This document shows, piece by piece, positions 1 through 8,738 of a stretch of DNA of 55,189 bases (the stretch's first letter is position 1; every line of letters starts with the position of its first letter). The stretch is taken from assembly GCA_964579575.1 (NCBI GenBank), contig CAZOGL010000006.1, positions 1-55,189 of the forward strand, given 5' to 3'. A model generated the notes under the pieces. The model was given only the letters and a program-made list of their open reading frames with translations. It was not told the origin of the DNA and did no database searches. This DNA comes from CAVEFW01 sp964579575 (GTDB taxonomy: Bacteria; Actinomycetota; Coriobacteriia; Coriobacteriales; Eggerthellaceae). A program made the position numbers and the translations under genes.

Positions 1-140
1 CCATTTTTTAAACTCTTCGGCGTTTGTCCTACTACTTAGAAAAAAGTGCTACAATTCTTTGCACTTATGGATTCAAGGATAACGCCTTGGCAAACGCAGT
101 TGAATCGCAGCAAGATTTAGGCATAAACGGAAGGTGAAAA

Positions 141-614
141 ATGGACGAAACCGGAGTATTGGCTCTCCTCGAAGAGCTTTCCATCCTCTTGGAGGATTCT
201 AAGCCTACCACGTTCGGTAAGAACAACATACGCCAAGTTGATATCAACCAGGCGTTTGACATCATGGACGAGATTCGCGAAGTCTTCCCGAGCGAGTTCG
301 CCCAAGCTCGCCAAATCGTCCGTGAGCGCCAAAGCCTTCTCGATGATGCAGAGGCTGAGGCAGTCCGCCTCGTTGAGGACGCACGTAGCCAGGCGCTGAC
401 GATCGCATGCGACCAGGAAATTGTCCGCATCGCCCAACAGCAGGCCGACCAGGTCCTCGCTGATGCTCGCGAGCTCGAGCGCCAAACCCGCGCGGGCGCG
501 GAGGATTATGCTGACGAGGTCTTTGGCCATGTCGAGCAGAGCCTCGATACACTGCTCAACAACGTTCGCCGTTGCCGTGATCGTCTCAACGCCAACTCTT
601 TGAACGGCCGATAG
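141..614 (+). CDS. coiled-coil protein, DivIVA/V-ATPase subunit H-like
   Basis: This 157-residue protein is almost entirely alpha-helical and charged. A long central stretch (about residues 55-135) is rich in Glu, Ala, Arg and Gln with heptad-like spacing, as in DivIVA or ATP-synthase b-type stalk proteins. No signal peptide, membrane helix or catalytic motif is visible. The ATG follows a GGAAGGTGAAAA ribosome-binding site. It lies 5 bases before the DUF177 gene, so the two are surely co-transcribed; in related actinobacteria a gene of this kind usually sits between coaD and DUF177. A -10-like TACAAT at 50-55 could belong to its promoter, but no convincing -35 is paired with it. The function is unknown. 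Confidence 0.75.
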   Translation: MDETGVLALLEELSILLEDSKPTTFGKNNIRQVDINQAFDIMDEIREVFPSEFAQARQIVRERQSLLDDAEAEAVRLVEDARSQALTIACDQEIVRIAQQQADQVLADARELERQTRAGAEDYADEVFGHVEQSLDTLLNNVRRCRDRLNANSLNGR

Positions 615-619
615 CCTCT

Positions 620-1156
620 ATGTCTAACATGCTTGTCACCCTGCCGGATCGGATGTTCGATCCGGCAGCGTTTATGCACGTCGATGGCACGTGGGATACC
701 TCAGAACTTCAGGCTGGCCCCGATCTGTATCGCTTCAACGGGCCGGTTTCGTGGTCGGCAGACATAACGAACACAGGCGAGGCCTTTCTTTTGACCGGAA
801 CCGCCTCTGTCGCAGCCAAGGTTGCTTGTGCCCGCTGTCTCGAAGACGCCTCATTCTTTTTGAACGGTGAGATTGAGGGATACATCCTGACGGGCGACGA
901 TGTCGAGAAGCCTGAGGATTTGGACGATGACGAGTTCGACGTGTTGCCCGAAGACCACACTATCGACATGGAACCCCACATCGTTGCCGCGTTACTCATG
1001 GAGCTGCCGCTGATTCCCCTGTGTGACGAGGAATGCAAGGGTCTTTGCCCGAAGTGCGGCTCTAACCTCAACGAGGGTCCTTGCGATTGTCCGCCTGACG
1101 ACCCTTTCGAGGACAGTCCCTTTGCGGCGCTTGCAGGACTCACGTTCGACAAGTGA
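620..1156 (+). CDS. DUF177 / YceD family protein
   Basis: A 178-residue acidic cytosolic protein of the DUF177 (YceD) family. The family is nearly always encoded immediately upstream of rpmF and has been linked to 23S rRNA or L32 accumulation. The diagnostic C-terminal part is present: a hydrophobic LPLIPLC segment followed by a cysteine cluster (CDEECKGLCPKC, then GPCDC), probably a metal-binding knuckle. A further Cys pair (CARC) lies near residue 73. It starts 5 bases after the preceding stop codon and is followed by a 167-base gap before rpmF. Family assignment is secure; the molecular role is not. Confidence 0.9.
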   Translation: MSNMLVTLPDRMFDPAAFMHVDGTWDTSELQAGPDLYRFNGPVSWSADITNTGEAFLLTGTASVAAKVACARCLEDASFFLNGEIEGYILTGDDVEKPEDLDDDEFDVLPEDHTIDMEPHIVAALLMELPLIPLCDEECKGLCPKCGSNLNEGPCDCPPDDPFEDSPFAALAGLTFDK

Positions 1157-1323
1157 TCTCACCTTTGCTTCATCGCTTCACCGCATCGCGAATTTTGGCT
1201 TGATTCGAAATAGCTAAAAAACATCCTTGCGGCCAGCTTTTGTATTTGTTAACATATCAAGTCGCGTGTTTAGCAGAAACTTCGAGCTGATAGTGCGGCT
1301 CGTTTTTGAGAAGGAGAATAATC

Positions 1324-1503
1324 ATGGCAGTACCTAAACAACGTAAAGGCCGCATGAGCACCCGTGCCCGTCGTAGCGCCAATGACCGCATCAGCGCACC
1401 GTCCCGTTCCATTTGCCCGAAGTGCGGCGAGGTCAAGCTTCCTCATCGCGTTTGTGGCAATTGTGGTTTCTACAAGGAGCGCGAGGTTCTCGAGACCGAG
1501 TAG
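1324..1503 (+). CDS. rpmF: 50S ribosomal protein L32
   Basis: A 59-residue basic ribosomal protein of the large subunit. It begins MAVPKQRKGR, the conserved L32 start, and carries a four-cysteine zinc ribbon (C31, C34, C44, C47). It is therefore the zinc-containing C+ form rather than a zinc-independent paralogue. The ATG at 1324 is chosen because AGAAGGAGAATA lies just upstream and the conserved protein begins there; a longer reading from 1306 would add MRRRII without homology. A strong intrinsic terminator follows directly, separating it from plsX. Confidence 0.97.
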   Translation: MAVPKQRKGRMSTRARRSANDRISAPSRSICPKCGEVKLPHRVCGNCGFYKEREVLETE

Positions 1504-1526
1504 TCTCTCTTCGCATATTGCAATGC

Positions 1527-1552
1527 AAAGCCTCCAATTTGGGGGCTTTTTT
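1527..1552 (+). terminator. intrinsic terminator after rpmF
   Basis: A 9-bp stem (AAAGCCTCC paired with GGGGGCTTT, one G-U pair) with the 5-base loop AATTT runs into six T residues. It lies 24 bases after the rpmF stop codon. Confidence 0.9.
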
Positions 1553-1734
1553 ATTATTTGCCCACATTATGGGAACCTGCGTATTTGACCTATGGAAATT
1601 ATTGCCATGACCAAGTATTATTATTTTGCTCAGAAGTCTGCGACTTCTGGTTTTGTGCGTGTATATGCCTGGAATTCGTCTTTCGTTTTTAGGCATATGC
1701 ACTCATTCGAACACATTGTTTGAAAAGGAGTGTC

Positions 1735-2736
1735 ATGTCTGAATCGATAACCGTCTCCGTCGACGCCCTCGGTGGAGACCGAGCCCCCGACGTCGTTTTG
1801 GAAGGATGCGAGGCTGCCCTCTCCGAGGACAAAAACCTCAACATTATCCTTTGCGGCCCGGAGGAAGTCGTTGTTCCCTTCGCGAATTCCCATGAACGTT
1901 GCGTCGCGCGCGTATGCTCCGAGGCAATCGAGATGGGCGAACACGGTGCCACCGCGGTACGTAAAAAGAAGGATTCTTCGATCGTGGTTGGTTGCAAACT
2001 TGTGAAGGAAGGGGAGGCCCAAGGCTTTTTCAGCGCTGGGTCAACGGGTGCTTGCCTTGCCGCCGCTACCTTGTTTATTGGACGCATCAAGGGCGTCAAG
2101 CGCCCCGCACTTTGCTCTGTGGTACCTTCTCCCGTTCGACCGATCGTCATGACTGATATCGGTGCAAACGCTGATTGCAAGCCCGAATATCTCGTTCAAT
2201 TCGCGCAGATGGGCGCAATTTACAATCATGTCGTCCTTGGAACCGAGAACCCCACGATCGGCTTGCTCAACATCGGCTCCGAAGAGGAAAAGGGTTCCAC
2301 CTTTGTTCAAGAGGCCCACTCTCTGCTCAAGGAGTTGCCGAACTTTAAAGGTAACGCCGAGGGCCACGACGTCCTCCAAGCCACTTACGACGTCATCGTT
2401 ACCGATGGGTTCACCGGCAACGTATGCCTCAAGACGATTGAAGGTACCGCCAAGGAGCTCTTCCGTGCAATTAAGGGCATCATGATGAGTTCCACGAAGA
2501 CCAAGATCGGCGCCTTGCTTATCAAAGGCGACCTCTATTCACTCAAGGACAGCATCAGCGCGGATACGTATGGCGGTGCACCGTTACTTGGTGTCAAAGG
2601 TGCCTGCATAGTCGGTCACGGTTCCTCGAACGCCACCGCTATCAAGAACGGTATCGCCATCACGGCGCGCCTTGCACGTGAGCGCGTTCCCGAGCAGATT
2701 GCCGACGCCGTTGCGAAACTAGGCGGTGAGCAGTAA
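1735..2736 (+). CDS. plsX: phosphate acyltransferase PlsX
   Basis: A 333-residue soluble enzyme that makes acyl-phosphate from acyl-ACP, the first step of the PlsX/PlsY route to lysophosphatidic acid. The N-terminal VSVDALGGDRAPD motif and the later VVTDGFTGNVCLKT and GGAPLLGVKG motifs are all family hallmarks, and the length is typical. ATG 1735 is preferred over TTG 1720 because GAAAAGGAG sits 7 bases upstream of it. The stop codon overlaps the rnc start by one base (TAATG). No acpP gene lies between plsX and rnc, unlike the order in many Firmicutes. Confidence 0.96.
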   Translation: MSESITVSVDALGGDRAPDVVLEGCEAALSEDKNLNIILCGPEEVVVPFANSHERCVARVCSEAIEMGEHGATAVRKKKDSSIVVGCKLVKEGEAQGFFSAGSTGACLAAATLFIGRIKGVKRPALCSVVPSPVRPIVMTDIGANADCKPEYLVQFAQMGAIYNHVVLGTENPTIGLLNIGSEEEKGSTFVQEAHSLLKELPNFKGNAEGHDVLQATYDVIVTDGFTGNVCLKTIEGTAKELFRAIKGIMMSSTKTKIGALLIKGDLYSLKDSISADTYGGAPLLGVKGACIVGHGSSNATAIKNGIAITARLARERVPEQIADAVAKLGGEQ

Positions 2737-3650
2737 TGACCCACTACCAACAGCATGTCGATGAGGAGATTGTACCCCCAGAGGACGCGCCCATCGAACT
2801 CAACGAAGAGCAGGAGCTCAAGGTCACCAAAGCAGAGGGAATTCTTGGCTACACGTTCAAGAGCAAGCGTCTGCTCGTGTCCGCCATCACACATCCTTCG
2901 GCAAACGAGGGTCGTTCCGTCAAATATTCCTACGAGCGCCTCGAGTTTCTTGGCGACAGCATCCTTGGTGCCGTCGTTGCTTATGAGGCATTCCATCGCT
3001 TCAGCTACCTCGATGAGGGTGGTCTGACCCGTATCAAGGTCGCCTTGGTCTCCGGCTCCAACCTTGCCAAGGTCGCGCAGGAACTCGGTTTCGCTGACGT
3101 GATTGTATTCGGTTCATCCGAGGCGGGAACGGGACGTCGAGGTCTCCATTCTGCCCTAGAGAACGTATATGAGGCCATTGTCGCTGCGCTGTATCTTGAC
3201 GGCGGCCTCGATCCTGTGACCGCGTTCATTGGACGCACGTTGTTGCCTCTTATGAGCCTTGAGATGGCAAAGGAACCCGAGAACCCCAAGAGCGCCTTAC
3301 AAGAGCGCCTCCAAGAGGACGGCATCACTCCGACCTATCGCCTCTTGGAGACACAAGGACCGCCTCATGACCGCACGTTTGTCGCCCAGGTTTTCGCTGG
3401 CGACCAAGGTTTGGCACAAGGTGTTGGGCGCACGAAAAAAGAGGCTGAGAGCCAAGCGGCTAAAAGCACCCTTGCACGTTTGAGCGAGTTTTTCGGACTT
3501 ACCGAGGAAGCCAAGGCCGAGAAGGCTGCAAAGCAAGCGGCAGCAGCGGCTGCCAAGGCGGAACGCAATGCCGCCAAAGCCCAGGAGCGCATTCGTCGTC
3601 GCGAGGAAAAAGCAGCCCAAAAAAGACAACAAGGCCAGGACCAGGAATAG
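2736..3650 (+). CDS. rnc: ribonuclease III
   Basis: A 304-residue double-stranded-RNA endonuclease that processes rRNA precursors and structured RNAs. The RNase III signature ERLEFLGDS is at residues 67-75 with its acidic catalytic residues, and a second catalytic helix (ALENVYEAIVAALYLDGG) follows. A dsRNA-binding domain begins at NPKSALQE, around residue 186, and contains the conserved KKEAESQAAK. The protein is longer than the usual 220-240 residues. About 30 extra N-terminal acidic residues precede the nuclease domain, and about 50 Ala/Lys/Glu/Arg-rich residues after residue 250 look helical. It overlaps plsX by one base and lies 3 bases from smc. Confidence 0.96.
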   Translation: MTHYQQHVDEEIVPPEDAPIELNEEQELKVTKAEGILGYTFKSKRLLVSAITHPSANEGRSVKYSYERLEFLGDSILGAVVAYEAFHRFSYLDEGGLTRIKVALVSGSNLAKVAQELGFADVIVFGSSEAGTGRRGLHSALENVYEAIVAALYLDGGLDPVTAFIGRTLLPLMSLEMAKEPENPKSALQERLQEDGITPTYRLLETQGPPHDRTFVAQVFAGDQGLAQGVGRTKKEAESQAAKSTLARLSEFFGLTEEAKAEKAAKQAAAAAAKAERNAAKAQERIRRREEKAAQKRQQGQDQE

Positions 3651-3653
3651 GCA

Positions 3654-6600
3654 ATGTATCTAAAGTCCCTTGTCCTCAAAGGTTTCAAGTCGTTTGCCGA
3701 CCGTAGCGTGCTCTCCATGGAGCCTGGCATCACCGCCATCGTCGGTCCTAACGGTTCGGGCAAGTCCAACATCTCGGACGCGGTCTTGTGGGTGTTGGGA
3801 GAACGCAATGCCAAGAACCTTCGCGGCCAGGTCATGGAGGATGTCATCTTCGCAGGCTCTTCCGCCCGCAAAAGCGTTGGTACAGCCGAGGTCACCCTCG
3901 TGCTCGACAACTCTGACGGCTCTTTGCCCGTGGATTATGACGAGGTCGCCGTAACGCGTCGCATGTATCGCAACGGCGAGAGTGACTACCTGATCAACAA
4001 CACGCTGGCCCGACGCATGGATGTCCTTGATATCCTTCATGACTCCGGACTTGGAACCGGTACCCACTCCATCATCAGCCAAGGCCACCTCGACAACATC
4101 CTGTCCAGCAAACCCGAGGATCGCCGCGCGCTCATAGAGGAGGCTGCAGGCGTTCTCAAGCACAAGCAACGCAAGGCGAAAAGCCAGCGCAAACTGGAAC
4201 AGATGGACCTTCACCTCATGCGCGTCAAAGACGTTGTGAGCGAGGTCGAGCGCCAACTCGGGCCCCTTCAACGCAAGGCGCGCCGCGCGCTCCAATACGC
4301 AGAGGCAAGTGAGCAACTTAAAGACCTCCAACTCGTCCTCGCCGTTGACGACCTCCGTGCGTTGAAAAACGAATGGGACCAAATCGTTGAGCGCGAGAAC
4401 GAAGCGGAGAGCGCCCTTGCGACCTCGAAGAAGAATGTGGAAGAGGCTGAGGCGGAGTACGAGCGCCTTCAGGCGAAGATTCGCAAAGAGAGCACGGAGG
4501 TCGCCTCTCTTGCGAGCAAGCAGACGCGCGTCGCCTCCCTTGTCGAGCGTCTTGAATCCACGAATCTGCTCCTCAGCGAGAGGCGCAAAAGCGCAGAGGC
4601 GCGTTGCGTCGAGCTCACCTCGGAGCTTGATTCCAATAACGAGCGGAGAAAATTGCTCCAAACACAGCGTACCGATGCCGGAAAACGCCTCGAGGAGGTA
4701 CGTGAAAAACGCAACGAGGCGGATGCGCTCTTGAGGCGGGCGACCGATGAGGCCGAGGAAGCGAAGCAAGCACGCATCGATATCGAGAACGAGCTTTCGA
4801 AAAACTCCCGAAAGCGCAACGAGATACAGCGATCGATAGATGACAAGCGACGCGAACTTGCCCAATCCCAAGAGAAGCTCGCCGGAGCCCTTGGACGGCT
4901 TCAAGCCGCTGAAGGCCTTGACCGCGACTTCCAAGACCGCGTTGATGCCGCACAAAAGGCTCTTGACGAGGCAAAGACCGCTCTGGACCAATCTCAGCAA
5001 CGCTTGGCGACCCTCATCTCAGAGGAGGAAAAGAAGCGCCAAGCTCTGGAGGAAGCCCGCGCCAATCGCGACAAGTTGACCGCAGACGCTGATGAAGCGC
5101 AGGCCAAGGTGCGCTCCCTCGAGTCCAGCATCTTGGGGTTGGAAGAGGTTGAGAGGGCGGCGAGCACGGCCGCCAGCCCCGCACGCGCATGGCTTCTCGA
5201 GCGGAAGGACGACAAAGCGGGAGCGCTTTTCCCGCTTTCTGAGGAGCTCATCGTCGAGGAAGGCTATGAGTCGATCGTCGAGCGGCTCCTCGGTAGCGAC
5301 AGTCTGTCCCTTATCGCTGAGGACCCCCGCCGCGCCCGCGCCATCGACGCCCTGCTTCGAGACTCGGAGCAAAAAGGCAGCGTTACCCTCGTCTTGGCCG
5401 ACGAGTCGCAACGTATGACCCAACGTGGAACCGTACCTTCTGCGCGTAACAGCAAACACGGGACGCCGCTTATTACCAAGCTCTCAACCAGTGATGCCTT
5501 TGCTCCGATCGCCGAAGCGTTGCTTGGCGATGTCGTGCTTTGCGACACGCTGGGTGCGGCCCTTGACGCACACGCTCAAGACAAGGAAGGTCTACGCTTT
5601 GTAACCCCTGAAGGCAGCGTTGTGTTCCCCAACGGGAAGATCCGCATTGCCAACGAGGACAAGACGGACAAAGCCTTCGGCTCCTTTGGCCGCTCTCGTC
5701 GCCTTGTGACGCTTAAGGACGATCTTGCCTTGGCTACCCTCACCGCCGATGAGGCGCGACGCGAAGCTGAGAAGGCCGCCGAGGTCGCACGGGTTGCGAC
5801 CGATGCGTGCCTGGAGGCAAGCCAAAAGCTTGCGGATGCGAAAGGCGCCGTCTCTTCCGCCGAGCGAGAACAAGCTGCTGCCTCCTCGCGCTTGGAGAAG
5901 GTCGTATCTGAGCACAAGGCGAGCCAACGCTCCCAAGATGAGTCCCTTACGCTCGTAGAGACCCTTCGTCCCGTGGTAGAGTCACTCAACTTGCAGCTCA
6001 GCCAATTGGAATCCGACCTTACCGAAGCGCGCGATGCGGTTCGTGCGACCCAGCAAAAGCTTGATCCTGCTCGCAGCAGAGAGGTGCGTCTTTCCCAAAC
6101 GCTCTCCGAGACAAAGCTCAAATCGGTGACCCTTGCGCAACAGGAGACCTATGAGCTCCACATCGTGGAGGAACGTGCCAACGAGCTCATCCGTATCGGT
6201 GAGGCAGACGAGGGCTCTTTGCGCATTTTGACCCAAAAGCAGCACGCCCGAAAAAGGACGGAGCCGCTCATGGCTACGCTGCATGCCATCAACGACAACG
6301 CCCATCGCGTCCTTGCTGCGATCACATCTTGCGTGGACGCTGCGCAAGCAGCCTCAACCGGGGCAAGTGCCCGCGCAACCGAGGCGCGCAATGCCTATCG
6401 CATCGCCCAAGAGACGCTCACGAGCAAAACCGACGCCTTGGCCTCGGTGCGTGAGGAGAAGGTTCGTCTCGAAATCCGGGTACAATCGTTGGCTGACGAC
6501 ATCGTCACGGAGATGGAGACGACGATGGAGGAGGCGCTCGAGACTCCCGTGCTCGATGATCGCGCCACGATCGAGGAAGAGGCAGAGCGCCTGCGTCGCC

Positions 6601-7226
6601 GTATTTCGAACATGGGGACCATCAACCCGGATGCTGCCAAGGAATACGAGGAGCTCAAAGCTCGCTATGACTATCTTCGTGCCCAACTGGACGACCTTGC
6701 TTGCGCCCGCGCAACACTGAAGAAAATCGATGCCGTTATCGATGAGCGCATGAAGGATGATTTCTCGCGTACCTTTGACCTGGTAAACGGTCACTTCCAA
6801 CGAATTTTCACCCAGCTGTTCCCAGGCGGCTCCGCGACATTAAGCCTCGTCGACCCCGACGATTTGGAAAACACCGGCGTTGAGGTCTCCGCCCAACCGC
6901 GTGGCAAGAAGATTTCGAAGATGTCGCTCATGTCCGGCGGAGAGAAGTCCTTGGTCGCACTTGCCTTGCTCTTTGCGGTCTACAAGACCCGTTCCACTCC
7001 CTTCTATATCCTGGACGAGGTTGAGGCGGCTCTTGACGACAGCAACCTTCGCCGGCTCATTTCCTACTTGGATGCCTTGAGGGAGGAAACGCAACTCATC
7101 ATGATCACCCACCAACGGCGCACCATGGAGATGGCCGATGTCTTGTTCGGCGTCTCGATGCAAGCTGACGGCGTGACCCGAGTCATAAGCCAGCGTTTGG
7201 AAAAGGCCCTGCAATACGCCGAGTAG
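3654..7226 (+). CDS. smc: chromosome segregation protein SMC
   Basis: A 1190-residue SMC ATPase that compacts and segregates the chromosome as a dimer with ScpA and ScpB, which are not encoded here. The Walker A motif GPNGSGKS is at residues 31-38. Long coiled coils run from about residue 165 to 500 and 690 to 1010, with a globular hinge around residues 510-660. Near the C-terminus are the ABC signature LMSGGEKSLVALALL and Walker B YILDEVEAALDD. The length is normal for a bacterial SMC. It closely follows rnc, with an AGGAATAGGCA leader, as in many Gram-positive bacteria. Confidence 0.97.
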   Translation: MYLKSLVLKGFKSFADRSVLSMEPGITAIVGPNGSGKSNISDAVLWVLGERNAKNLRGQVMEDVIFAGSSARKSVGTAEVTLVLDNSDGSLPVDYDEVAVTRRMYRNGESDYLINNTLARRMDVLDILHDSGLGTGTHSIISQGHLDNILSSKPEDRRALIEEAAGVLKHKQRKAKSQRKLEQMDLHLMRVKDVVSEVERQLGPLQRKARRALQYAEASEQLKDLQLVLAVDDLRALKNEWDQIVERENEAESALATSKKNVEEAEAEYERLQAKIRKESTEVASLASKQTRVASLVERLESTNLLLSERRKSAEARCVELTSELDSNNERRKLLQTQRTDAGKRLEEVREKRNEADALLRRATDEAEEAKQARIDIENELSKNSRKRNEIQRSIDDKRRELAQSQEKLAGALGRLQAAEGLDRDFQDRVDAAQKALDEAKTALDQSQQRLATLISEEEKKRQALEEARANRDKLTADADEAQAKVRSLESSILGLEEVERAASTAASPARAWLLERKDDKAGALFPLSEELIVEEGYESIVERLLGSDSLSLIAEDPRRARAIDALLRDSEQKGSVTLVLADESQRMTQRGTVPSARNSKHGTPLITKLSTSDAFAPIAEALLGDVVLCDTLGAALDAHAQDKEGLRFVTPEGSVVFPNGKIRIANEDKTDKAFGSFGRSRRLVTLKDDLALATLTADEARREAEKAAEVARVATDACLEASQKLADAKGAVSSAEREQAAASSRLEKVVSEHKASQRSQDESLTLVETLRPVVESLNLQLSQLESDLTEARDAVRATQQKLDPARSREVRLSQTLSETKLKSVTLAQQETYELHIVEERANELIRIGEADEGSLRILTQKQHARKRTEPLMATLHAINDNAHRVLAAITSCVDAAQAASTGASARATEARNAYRIAQETLTSKTDALASVREEKVRLEIRVQSLADDIVTEMETTMEEALETPVLDDRATIEEEAERLRRRISNMGTINPDAAKEYEELKARYDYLRAQLDDLACARATLKKIDAVIDERMKDDFSRTFDLVNGHFQRIFTQLFPGGSATLSLVDPDDLENTGVEVSAQPRGKKISKMSLMSGGEKSLVALALLFAVYKTRSTPFYILDEVEAALDDSNLRRLISYLDALREETQLIMITHQRRTMEMADVLFGVSMQADGVTRVISQRLEKALQYAE

Positions 7227-7297
7227 GGGAGGTGCCCCCGAGGTAGTTGCCGCTCATTGTGGTACTCTGGGAAGACTGATTAGCAAGAGGAGTATTC

Positions 7298-8701
7298 ATG
7301 GGTTTTTTCGATCGCGTCAGCGAGGGCCTTTCTCGCTCGCGTAACAAATTCAAGGAACAGATTAATGTCTTGCTCGACCGCGGCCCGGATCTCGATGAGG
7401 ACTTTTGGGACGGCCTCGAGGAGACGCTCATCTTAAGCGATATTGGAGGTTCTGCCTCCTGCGATATCGTTGAGAACCTTCGTGACCAGGCGACGCGCAA
7501 AGCGCTACCTGATGCCTATGCGGTCCTTGATATGCTGTACGAGCAGGTTGCAAACACTTTCACCCCTGCTGAGAAGGACATTTTCGACGACGATTCCGCA
7601 CTTGTCCTCTTTGTGGGCATCAATGGCACCGGAAAGACCACGACCGTTGGCAAGATCGCGAAAAAGGAGACCGATGCCGGCAGGACCGTCATCCTTGGCA
7701 GCGCGGATACCTTCCGTGCCGCAGCCATCGAGCAGCTTGAGGTTTGGGCGCAACGCGCGCAGGTCGAGATGGTCACGCGCGAACGCGGATCCGACCCCGC
7801 AAGCGTGTGTTACGACACGATAGAGCGTGCGGAGGCCATAGGGGCGGACCTCGTACTTATCGACACCGCCGGTCGCCTCCATACCAGTTCCGATCTCATG
7901 CGCGAACTCGAGAAAGTCGTCAACGTCGTGCGCAAGCGCAGTAGCTACCCGGTCTACACGGTGTTGGTAATTGATGCCACTACCGGCCAAAACGGTCTTC
8001 ACCAGGCGCGCGAGTTCAACAAGTCCCTCGATTTGGACGGTCTGATCATCACCAAACTTGACGGAACGGCCAAGGGCGGTATCGCACTCGCGGTCTCGCA
8101 CGAACTCAAGCTTCCCATCTTCAAGATTGGTGTTGGCGAGGGCATTGACGATTTGCGCCCCTTCGATGCCATGGACTTCGCAAAGGCCTTGCTTGGCGAC
8201 TTCGACGAGCGCCAAGAGGAATCCGACGAGGAGCCAGAAGAGAACCAAGACGAGCCCAATTGGGAGCCTGACGAGCGCCAAGACGAGCCCGACGAGGAAA
8301 CCGAAGAACTCGATACACCTACCATCGCGGAGCCTGATGAGCGCCAGGAGCCTATTATCCCCGCCGTCGAAGCAGAGGCGGGGGAGTTGGAACCCGACCA
8401 ACAAGAACTTGACCAGCAAGAGTCCGTCCAGCAAGAACCCGAGCTTGAGGACCTCAACGAAAACGACGGGTGCCAGGTACCTGTCGCGGATGATACGCAT
8501 GAAGCGGAGCTGACTGAGACATTGGAGCAGCCCGATACTATCGAACTCGATACATCCGACGAAGGCGACAAGTGCCAGAACGAATTCGACGAGGAAATCG
8601 ACGGAGAGGAACCTGCCGAGGAGGCAGACGTCGCACCCGAGATTGAAGAAGAGGAAGAGGCGCCAAAGAAGCGAAGCTGGTTCAGCCGCCTGTTCGAGTA
8701 G
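7298..8701 (+). CDS. ftsY: signal recognition particle receptor FtsY, acidic domain at the C-terminus
   Basis: This is the SRP receptor GTPase that docks Ffh-ribosome complexes at the membrane. The NG domain starts at residue 1 (MGFFDRVSEGLSRSRNKF) and ends near residue 300. It carries G1 GINGTGKT (107-114), the DTADTFRA-like SADTFRAAAIEQ insert motif, DTAGR and TKLDGTAKGG. The usual N-terminal acidic A domain is missing. Instead residues 301-456 form a Glu/Asp/Gln/Pro-rich tail with repeated DERQ-type units, ending in the basic aromatic motif KKRSWFSRLFE (457-467). That motif resembles the membrane-targeting N-terminus of other FtsY proteins. The tail explains the unusual length of 467 residues. 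The gene lies 37 bases upstream of ffh. Confidence 0.95.
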   Translation: MGFFDRVSEGLSRSRNKFKEQINVLLDRGPDLDEDFWDGLEETLILSDIGGSASCDIVENLRDQATRKALPDAYAVLDMLYEQVANTFTPAEKDIFDDDSALVLFVGINGTGKTTTVGKIAKKETDAGRTVILGSADTFRAAAIEQLEVWAQRAQVEMVTRERGSDPASVCYDTIERAEAIGADLVLIDTAGRLHTSSDLMRELEKVVNVVRKRSSYPVYTVLVIDATTGQNGLHQAREFNKSLDLDGLIITKLDGTAKGGIALAVSHELKLPIFKIGVGEGIDDLRPFDAMDFAKALLGDFDERQEESDEEPEENQDEPNWEPDERQDEPDEETEELDTPTIAEPDERQEPIIPAVEAEAGELEPDQQELDQQESVQQEPELEDLNENDGCQVPVADDTHEAELTETLEQPDTIELDTSDEGDKCQNEFDEEIDGEEPAEEADVAPEIEEEEEAPKKRSWFSRLFE

Positions 8702-8738
8702 AACCCGAAAGCGTAAACAAACCTAAGGAGAACCCCGC

